Origin: GCA-003244245 sp035997545 | Lineage (GTDB): Bacteria; Actinomycetota; Actinomycetes; Mycobacteriales; Pseudonocardiaceae | NCBI GenBank assembly: GCA_035997545.1 | Contig: DASYIL010000302.1 | Span: forward strand, 1 to 19,512 | Reading direction: 5' to 3' | DNA: 19,512 nt | Notes under the pieces: generated by a model | The model's input: only the letters and a program-made list of their open reading frames with translations | Databases searched by the model: none | What the model was told of the DNA's origin: nothing | Made by a program: the position numbers and the translations under genes | Part shown: piece by piece, positions 1-4,996 of the stretch | Layout: each line of letters starts with the position of its first letter | How positions within the stretch are numbered: the stretch's first letter is position 1

Positions 1-158
1 GAGGACATCCCGTCCACCAACTCGGTCCCGTCGGCCAGTTGCAGCCGGACCCCGGTGGCGGAGCTGACCACGAGCGGATCGGTCCGACCCGGCATTGGCC
101 CGTAGGGATGCCACACATGCGCGCGGTCCGCAGCAACCAGATCTTGCACCGTGTTCAT
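1..158 (-). CDS. bioA: BioA N-terminus (partial): adenosylmethionine-8-amino-7-oxononanoate aminotransferase
   Basis: Only the first 52 codons are inside the window; the gene continues past position 1. The ATG is the complement of 156-158. The translation begins MNTVQDLVAADRAHVWHPYG and runs to LVDGMS. The HVWHPYG stretch and the (T)xLVDGMSSWW-type motif are typical of the N-terminus of BioA, the PLP-dependent enzyme that converts KAPA to DAPA in biotin synthesis using S-adenosylmethionine as amino donor. The PLP lysine lies outside the window. No strong Shine-Dalgarno sequence is visible. It faces away from the lanthipeptide locus, so it is a flanking housekeeping gene rather than part of it. 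Other class III aminotransferases share the fold, but the N-terminal motif favours BioA. Confidence 0.85.
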   Translation of the reverse strand, partial: MNTVQDLVAADRAHVWHPYGPMPGRTDPLVVSSATGVRLQLADGTELVDGMS

Positions 159-197
159 GACCGCGAGCCTATGATCAGCTGCCGATCAGGCCACATC

Positions 198-242
198 TGT
201 ATACTCAGAGTGACGATTGTGACGTTACGTACACAGTGTAAC
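198..242 (-). promoter_or_regulatory. Candidate bioA promoter with overlapping operator-like palindrome
   Basis: Read on the minus strand, a -10-like TATACA is the complement of 198-203, about 40 nt before the bioA ATG. The -35 zone around 221-227 is poor. Overlapping and just upstream of it is GTTACGTACACAGTGTAAC (224-242), with outer arms GTTAC/GTAAC and an odd-centred perfect 11-bp palindrome TACACAGTGTA at 230-240. The position fits a repressor operator. A biotin regulator such as BioQ or BirA is possible, but I cannot match a known consensus. TATACT at 200-205 could equally be a plus-strand -10. Confidence 0.35.
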
Positions 243-276
243 ACTCCGGTTTGATGCAGCGATGACAAGCAGTACA

Positions 277-316
277 GGATCCCCTCGGGGATCCTCCGGG
301 GTGGATCCTCCGGGGT
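277..316. repeat. 14-bp perfect tandem repeat plus overlapping GGATCCCC palindrome
   Basis: GGATCCTCCGGGGT occurs twice head to tail at 289-302 and 303-316 without mismatch. Overlapping the first copy is an inverted repeat, GGATCCCC (277-284) and GGGGATCC (287-294), separated by TC. The block sits between the putative upstream promoter area and the leader ORF or start of the RamR-like regulator, so it would lie in or near that gene's 5' region. Confidence 0.6.
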
Positions 317-404
317 CACCCGTAGGGGGCAGCAGGGCGTGGTCAACCGTCAGGGATGGATGCGATTGCGTGTCCTTCCCTGACCCAGGGGGAAAGGACA
401 GCCC

Positions 405-467
405 ATGGCAGCACGTTGGCAACCATGCACATTCCGCGTCCGCGCCGACCTGGTTCATATCCCATGA
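405..467 (+). CDS. Candidate 20-codon leader peptide, translationally coupled to the ramR-like gene
   Basis: The reading frame is ATG at 405 and TGA at 465-467, giving MAARWQPCTFRVRADLVHIP. It is preceded by a good Shine-Dalgarno-like GGGGGAAAGGA at about 388-398. Its TGA overlaps the ATG of the RamR-like regulator (464-466) as ATGA. The peptide matches nothing I recognise, and it may matter only as a ribosome-loading device for the downstream regulator, whose own ATG has no convincing ribosome site. If the regulator instead starts at an upstream ATG in its frame (356 or 425), this ORF would simply be an overlapping frame. Confidence 0.35.
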   Translation: MAARWQPCTFRVRADLVHIP

Positions 468-1195
468 TCGCGACACAGCAGGCAAGCGCGCCGATCCCAC
501 GAAACCTCCCAACGAGCAACATTGCCGCGGGTGACGAGTACACCGGTATCCCCGAACATCCGGCGGTGGCCCGGCGCTCGACACCGAAAGCGATCCGGGT
601 ATTCCTCGTCATCGACCAGAATTTGCTTCGTGGCGCGCTGGCCGCGGTGTTGTCCGGCGAGGACGACATCGACGTGGTCGCCGGAACGGCGTGGAGCGAC
701 CGGGTGATCCACACCGCGATCCGGTACCAGCCCGACGTCGTCGTGGTGGACGTCGACCAGGGCGGGCCCGACGTGCTCGCGACCGCCCAGACATTGCGCG
801 AACGGCTACCCGCGTGCCGAGTGATCGTGCTGGCCACGGCACGACGACCGGGCCTGGTCCGTCGCGCGCTGGATGTGCCGGTGGCCGGCGCAGTGGACAA
901 GGACGCGCAGCCCAGGCGGCTGCTGGCCACTATCCGCCAGGTCGCCAAAGGGAAACGGACGATCGACCCCACCCTCGCGGTCGCCGCTCTTGCCGTGGCG
1001 GGCAGCCCGCTGACGCCCCGGGAACTCACGGTGCTCGACCTCGCCTCAGGCGGGGCGTCGCCGACCGAGATCGCCCAACGGCTCTTCCTGAGCCGCGGGA
1101 CGGTATGCAACTACCTTTCGCGGGTCATGACGAAGCTGGATGCCCGCACCCGAATTGACGCCATTCGCATCGCCCGCGAGGCGGGCTGGATCTGA
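464..1195 (+). CDS. ramR: RamR/AmfR-like NarL-family response regulator
   Basis: With the start at 464 the protein has 243 residues. A receiver-like domain (about 43-165) is followed by a LuxR-type helix-turn-helix (about 183-243). The likely phosphoacceptor is Asp96 in VVVVD, with Thr124 and Lys146 in the expected switch positions; the usual N-terminal acidic pair is reduced to Ile50-Asp51. The C-terminus (GTVCNYLSRVMTKLDART..., ending AREAGWI) closely resembles the RamR/AmfR group that activates SapB-type operons. No cognate histidine kinase is present, so it is probably an orphan regulator. It converges on the exporter genes. A longer in-frame start at 356 exists; I prefer 464 because residues before it look non-coding and because of the ATGA overlap with the leader ORF. 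Confidence 0.82.
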   Translation: MIATQQASAPIPRNLPTSNIAAGDEYTGIPEHPAVARRSTPKAIRVFLVIDQNLLRGALAAVLSGEDDIDVVAGTAWSDRVIHTAIRYQPDVVVVDVDQGGPDVLATAQTLRERLPACRVIVLATARRPGLVRRALDVPVAGAVDKDAQPRRLLATIRQVAKGKRTIDPTLAVAALAVAGSPLTPRELTVLDLASGGASPTEIAQRLFLSRGTVCNYLSRVMTKLDARTRIDAIRIAREAGWI

Positions 1196-1204
1196 CGGTC
1201 GTGG

Positions 1205-1249
1205 GATGACGGGTCGGTGACAACGAACGGTAAGTCCCGGCCCGTCATC
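1205..1249. terminator. Inverted repeat between convergent genes, possible bidirectional terminator
   Basis: GATGACGGG at 1205-1213 pairs perfectly with CCCGTCATC at 1241-1249 across a 27-nt loop that can itself pair partly. It fills the 54-nt gap between the convergent ramR-like and exporter genes. There is no T-tract, which is common for actinobacterial terminators, so the call rests on position and symmetry. Confidence 0.4.
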
Positions 1250-2974
1250 TCATCCCATCCAATGACCGACCAGGTCGCGGTACATCGGTGCAGTTCGGAG
1301 CAGCTCGCGGTGGCTGCCCGACACCACTGTGTTGACACCGCCTGGGGCACTGTCCATCAACAGGATCCGCTGGGCTCGCAGCGCGGAGCTGAGCCGGTGC
1401 GCGACGACAACCAAGGTGCCACCGCGGCCGGCGAGAACCCGCTCAACCCGCTCCTCGGCGACCGGGTCGAGGTGGCAGGTGGCCTCGTCCAGGATCAGTA
1501 CGGGCGCTGGGGTCAGGTGCGCTCTGGCCAAAGCGACCAGCTGCCGCTCCCCGGCCGAGAGCATCCCGGAGTCAACCGCAGCGTCGTATCCACCAAGTCG
1601 GGTCACCACCGAGCGCAGGCCCAGCGCATCGACCGCGGCATCGAGCTCGGTCCGGGTCGCTGCGGGGTGTAGGTAGCGCAGGTTCTCGCCGACTGTCCCG
1701 GCGAAGACGTACGCCTCCTGCGGGATCAACACCCGGTAGCGCGCGAGGGTCTGCGGGTCGAGGTCGGCGACCGGCAACCCGCCCAGGCGAACCTCGCCGC
1801 ACTGCGGGACGTGCGTCGCGGCGAGCAACCCAGCCAGGGTGGACTTCCCGGCACCGCTGGGACCCACGATGACCAGGTGCTGCCCCTCCGGGATCACCTG
1901 GTCCAGACGGTCCACCACCGGTTCGGCGTGACTGCCGTAGGAGAAGGTGACACCGTCGGCCACCAGGTCGTGCCCGCCGGGGGCCTGTGGCAGCGGAGCT
2001 CGTGCGGGCACCGGGTGCTCGCCCGCCTCGACGAGCCGATCCAGGGTGACCACCAGCCGCAAGGCCCCGATGCCCACCCCGTCGACCAGCGCCCTCAGCG
2101 CCGGGAGCAGGCCCTGGGTCAGGTAGACCAAGCCGCCGGCGATCGTGCCCAGCGTCGCGCCGGTTGCGAGCAACCACGGCGCCGCTACCAGTAGGCCCAC
2201 GGTCGGTAACCAGGCACCGACCGCGACCGACAACGTGCGGACCGCCGCCATCCGGGCCAGCGTCCGTTCCGCCGCCGCGTGCGCGTCCACCTCCCGCTGC
2301 ACACGCGCGCAGGCCCGGTCCTCGGCGCCGCAAGCGACCACGTCGCGAAGGCTGTGCACGACGGTACTGGCCGATTCGGCGACCGATTCGTCGGTGAGCA
2401 CGTGGTCGCGCTGCCGAGCCATCATGGACCGCAAGGAGGCCACGAAAAACGCCAGACCCGCGAGCAGCGGCGGTAGCACCAGTAGCCCGACGACCCCGGT
2501 CAGTGCGGCTATCCCGATCACTGCGGCGACCGCGGTGACCACGAAACTCCTGGTGAGCAGGAGCAGGCCGGCGAAGCAGTCCCGGACCACCTCGACCTGG
2601 TGGGTAAGCCGGGCGACCGCGCCCGAATCGGGCCGCCCACCGAGCACCGTGGACCGCTGAAGCGCACCCCCCACCACACGGTCCACCAGGTCGTCGCGGA
2701 ACGGCTCGACGATCTCGGCGAGGATCCGGTAGATGTGCCGGGTGGCCAGCGCCCCCGCAAGCACCGCTACGGCCAGGACACTGAGCCACACCAGCCCGGT
2801 CCCGGGACGGCCGACGAGGAATCCATCATCCAGCGCGCGGGCCACTCCATAGCCGGACAGCAGCAGCGGGAGCACCTCCAGCGCCGACCATGCAGCCAAC
2901 CGCAACAGCGCCCGCGGGTGGCGCCGTAGGGCGCCGAACAGTATCCAGGGCACGGTGTTTGAGGTGGCGGTCAT
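1250..2974 (-). CDS. ramB: RamB-like ABC exporter half-transporter (intact ATPase site)
   Basis: This is a fused membrane and ATPase half-transporter of 574 residues. The N-terminal ~310 residues carry the hydrophobic exporter segments. The nucleotide-binding domain has Walker A GPSGAGKS (371-378), Q-loop Gln419, signature LSAGE (472-476), Walker B VLILDE with catalytic Glu497, and H-loop His526. It probably exports the modified lanthipeptide as a heterodimer with the upstream exporter. The chosen ATG (complement 2972-2974) overlaps the TGA of the upstream gene as ATGA, indicating coupling; a start 13 codons earlier exists, but those residues look unlike the family N-terminus. It is the last gene of the operon. 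Confidence 0.85.
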   Translation of the reverse strand: MTATSNTVPWILFGALRRHPRALLRLAAWSALEVLPLLLSGYGVARALDDGFLVGRPGTGLVWLSVLAVAVLAGALATRHIYRILAEIVEPFRDDLVDRVVGGALQRSTVLGGRPDSGAVARLTHQVEVVRDCFAGLLLLTRSFVVTAVAAVIGIAALTGVVGLLVLPPLLAGLAFFVASLRSMMARQRDHVLTDESVAESASTVVHSLRDVVACGAEDRACARVQREVDAHAAAERTLARMAAVRTLSVAVGAWLPTVGLLVAAPWLLATGATLGTIAGGLVYLTQGLLPALRALVDGVGIGALRLVVTLDRLVEAGEHPVPARAPLPQAPGGHDLVADGVTFSYGSHAEPVVDRLDQVIPEGQHLVIVGPSGAGKSTLAGLLAATHVPQCGEVRLGGLPVADLDPQTLARYRVLIPQEAYVFAGTVGENLRYLHPAATRTELDAAVDALGLRSVVTRLGGYDAAVDSGMLSAGERQLVALARAHLTPAPVLILDEATCHLDPVAEERVERVLAGRGGTLVVVAHRLSSALRAQRILLMDSAPGGVNTVVSGSHRELLRTAPMYRDLVGHWMG

Positions 2975-4773
2975 GTCGATACCGCAACAAGCTCGGTAGG
3001 CACCCTGCGCCACTCTGTGGGCGGTTCAGCCAGCCCTTCCTCGGGGCCGAACAGGGCCCGATAGTTCGGGTCGCGCCACAGCTCGGCGTGCGGGCGCAGA
3101 CTGCGCACCTGGCCTTGATCGATCCAGGCGACCAGATCTGTCCGCGCTGCCGTGGCGGCCCGGTGCGCGATGATCAGCCTGGTTTGTCCCACGCCCCGGG
3201 CGGTCAGCACGGCGCCGACCTGCCGCTCGGTCACGGTGTCCAGACTGGAGGTCGCGTCGTCGAGGATGAGTACACGGTAGGGATGCGCGAACGCCCGAGC
3301 CAGACCCAGCCGCTGCACCTCACCTCCGGACAGCGGGGCTGCGGCCAGCGCCGTCTGGTAACCCTGCGGCAGTCTCTCGACGAAGGTGTCCGCGCGGGCG
3401 GTCGCAGCGGCGCCACGGACCTTCTCCTGGGTGCGGCTGCGCGAACCGAAGTTGATCACTTCTTCGATCGTGTCACCCACCAACGCCGGACGCTCGAAGG
3501 CAAAGCCCACAGCGCCACGCAGCTGTTCCCGAGACAGGTCGGGCAGCGCCACGCCATCGAGTAGCACCCGCCCCTGCTCCGGGTCGGTGAGCCGACCGGC
3601 CAGCGCGGCGAGCAACGACTTGCCCGCACCGGAGCGGCCAACCACGGCCACCGTGGCGCCGGCCGGTACGACGAGGTTGAGCCCGTCGATGACCGGCTCC
3701 CCCGCGGCCGACACCCGGACTCCGCGGAACTCAAGCCGGCCGCCCCAGCCGCCTTTATCAGACGAGGCGGGCAAGCTCGCGACGCCGTATGGGGTCACCG
3801 GCTCGGTGAGCACCTCAGCCACGCGCCGGCCACCCGCTCGGGCTCGGGTGAGCTTGTTCAAAAACCCCACCGCCGAGCCGATACCGGCGGCCAGCACCGC
3901 GTAGCGGCTTGCGGCGTAGAGCTCACCGACGGTCAGCCGGCCGGCGACCACACCGAGCCCGGCGACACCGACGACGAACAGCTGCAGCAGCGGTCCGATC
4001 ACGGCGGCCTGACCGGCGACCCGCACCTGGTTGCGCCACATCCGCATACCATGCTCGCGCAGCCCGCGCATCGGCTGGAGGATCCGCCGCCGCTCGTGCT
4101 CGATGCTGCCGGCGGCGGCGATCGTTCGGGCCCCGGACAATGCATCGAGCAGCCGCGCGGCGATCAAGCCTTGGCTGTGCAGATAGTGCCCGATGGTCTC
4201 GGAGTTGTCCCGGACGAAAACCCGCAGCAGCCCGGCCATCGCCACGAGTCCGGCCAGCGCGGTAAGCCCCACCCATGGGTCGATCAACGCCAGCGCAACG
4301 ATGCTACCGACCGGCGGGATCAGGCCGGCACCGACCATGACCGCAGTCACCCCGACCTGGCCTGCCTCGCTGGCGTTGCGCGTCACCCGGGTCACCAGAT
4401 CTCCGGGTTCGAAGCGGCGGGTGGCCGCTGGGCCGATCGCGACCAGGTGCCGCATCAGCGTCATGCGCAGCCAGCCCGTGCTCCGAGCGTTGCTCGCTCC
4501 AGTGGCAATGTCGCCGATCACCTTCCCTGCCACCATGAGGGCGATCAGCCCCGCGCAGACGAGCAGGGCCGATGTGACGTGAGCGCCTCCGGGCAGCGCG
4601 TCCAGAGCCCGGCCGAGTGCGGCGGGTAGCAGGATTTCGGCTCCCGCGCTGACGAGTGTGGCCAGCGCCAACCACCAGGTCCACAACCCGCCGCGCCGAC
4701 CCGTCGACAGCAACAGGCGGTCTGCTTTCCGCCACGCCGGATCGCGCGAACGTCCAGCCTGATGACTGTTCAC
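2971..4773 (-). CDS. ramA: RamA-like ABC exporter half-transporter (degenerate ATPase site)
   Basis: This is a 600-residue exporter with a membrane domain (about 30-310) and a C-terminal ATPase. Walker A is GRSGAGKS (379-386), the signature is LSGGE (481-485) and the H-loop is His537. Walker B reads VLILDD, so the catalytic Glu is Asp506, and the Q-loop Gln is Glu427 (GFAFERPAL). Such replacements are usual in one partner of heterodimeric exporters, which points to pairing with the intact neighbour. The GTG start (complement 4771-4773) has GGAGG four bases upstream. It lies ~100 nt downstream of the lanthipeptide precursor, beyond a strong hairpin, so its expression may be lower than the precursor's. 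Its likely job is export of the mature or leader-bearing peptide. Confidence 0.85.
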   Translation of the reverse strand: MNSHQAGRSRDPAWRKADRLLLSTGRRGGLWTWWLALATLVSAGAEILLPAALGRALDALPGGAHVTSALLVCAGLIALMVAGKVIGDIATGASNARSTGWLRMTLMRHLVAIGPAATRRFEPGDLVTRVTRNASEAGQVGVTAVMVGAGLIPPVGSIVALALIDPWVGLTALAGLVAMAGLLRVFVRDNSETIGHYLHSQGLIAARLLDALSGARTIAAAGSIEHERRRILQPMRGLREHGMRMWRNQVRVAGQAAVIGPLLQLFVVGVAGLGVVAGRLTVGELYAASRYAVLAAGIGSAVGFLNKLTRARAGGRRVAEVLTEPVTPYGVASLPASSDKGGWGGRLEFRGVRVSAAGEPVIDGLNLVVPAGATVAVVGRSGAGKSLLAALAGRLTDPEQGRVLLDGVALPDLSREQLRGAVGFAFERPALVGDTIEEVINFGSRSRTQEKVRGAAATARADTFVERLPQGYQTALAAAPLSGGEVQRLGLARAFAHPYRVLILDDATSSLDTVTERQVGAVLTARGVGQTRLIIAHRAATAARTDLVAWIDQGQVRSLRPHAELWRDPNYRALFGPEEGLAEPPTEWRRVPTELVAVST

Positions 4774-4823
4774 GCGGCCTCCGCATCATCGCGACAATGA
4801 GCTTTCTGGTCTGATGGATTCTT

Positions 4824-4861
4824 GGGTGGTCCGGGGCAACGCCGGCTGCCCCGGACCACCC
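4824..4861 (-). terminator. 15-bp perfect hairpin between precursor and exporter genes (attenuator)
   Basis: GGGTGGTCCGGGGCA (4824-4838) and TGCCCCGGACCACCC (4847-4861) form a perfect 15-bp, mostly G/C stem with an 8-nt loop. It begins about 11 nt after the precursor stop codon in the direction of transcription. There is no U-tract after it. It could act as a partial terminator or as a 3' stabiliser of the synthetase-precursor message, giving more precursor than exporter. Confidence 0.75.
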
Positions 4862-4872
4862 GGCGATGAGCG

Positions 4873-4992
4873 TCAGCCGCAGAGGAGCAGGCTGAGACCG
4901 CTTCCGCAGCTGTGGTCGTGGTCGTGGTCGTGACCGCCGCGGGACTTCATCTCGGCGGACAGCTCCAGAGCCTGCAGGTCGAGAAGTGCCAT
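4873..4992 (-). CDS. ramS: Class III (SapB/RamS-like) lanthipeptide precursor with (HD)3H tract
   Basis: This 39-residue peptide starts MALLDLQALELSAEMKSRGG. The LLDLQALEL segment (3-11) is the LLxLQxLE leader motif read by class III synthetases. The C-terminal part is H21-D-H-D-H-D-H27 followed by SCGSGLSLLLCG. It contains one SxxSxxxC labionin motif (Ser31, Ser34, Cys38); SLLLCG matches the first ring of SapB as I know it. Ser28 and Cys29 are extra modifiable residues. The second SapB ring is missing, because the stop follows Gly39 directly. GGAGGGAGGTG, lying in the end of the synthetase gene, is the ribosome site; the gap to the synthetase stop is only 4 nt. The leader/core boundary cannot be read from sequence. 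Confidence 0.9.
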   Translation of the reverse strand: MALLDLQALELSAEMKSRGGHDHDHDHSCGSGLSLLLCG

Positions 4993-4996
4993 GGTT

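Noticed and set aside
343..1110. Long minus-strand open frame opposite the RamR-like gene
   Set aside because: Ser/Arg/Thr-rich composition without domains; it is the antisense shadow of a gene with clear motifs.
1572..2789. 405-codon open frame inside the RamB-like gene
   Set aside because: Gly/Arg/Pro-rich frame-shifted shadow; the overlapping frame has all ABC motifs.
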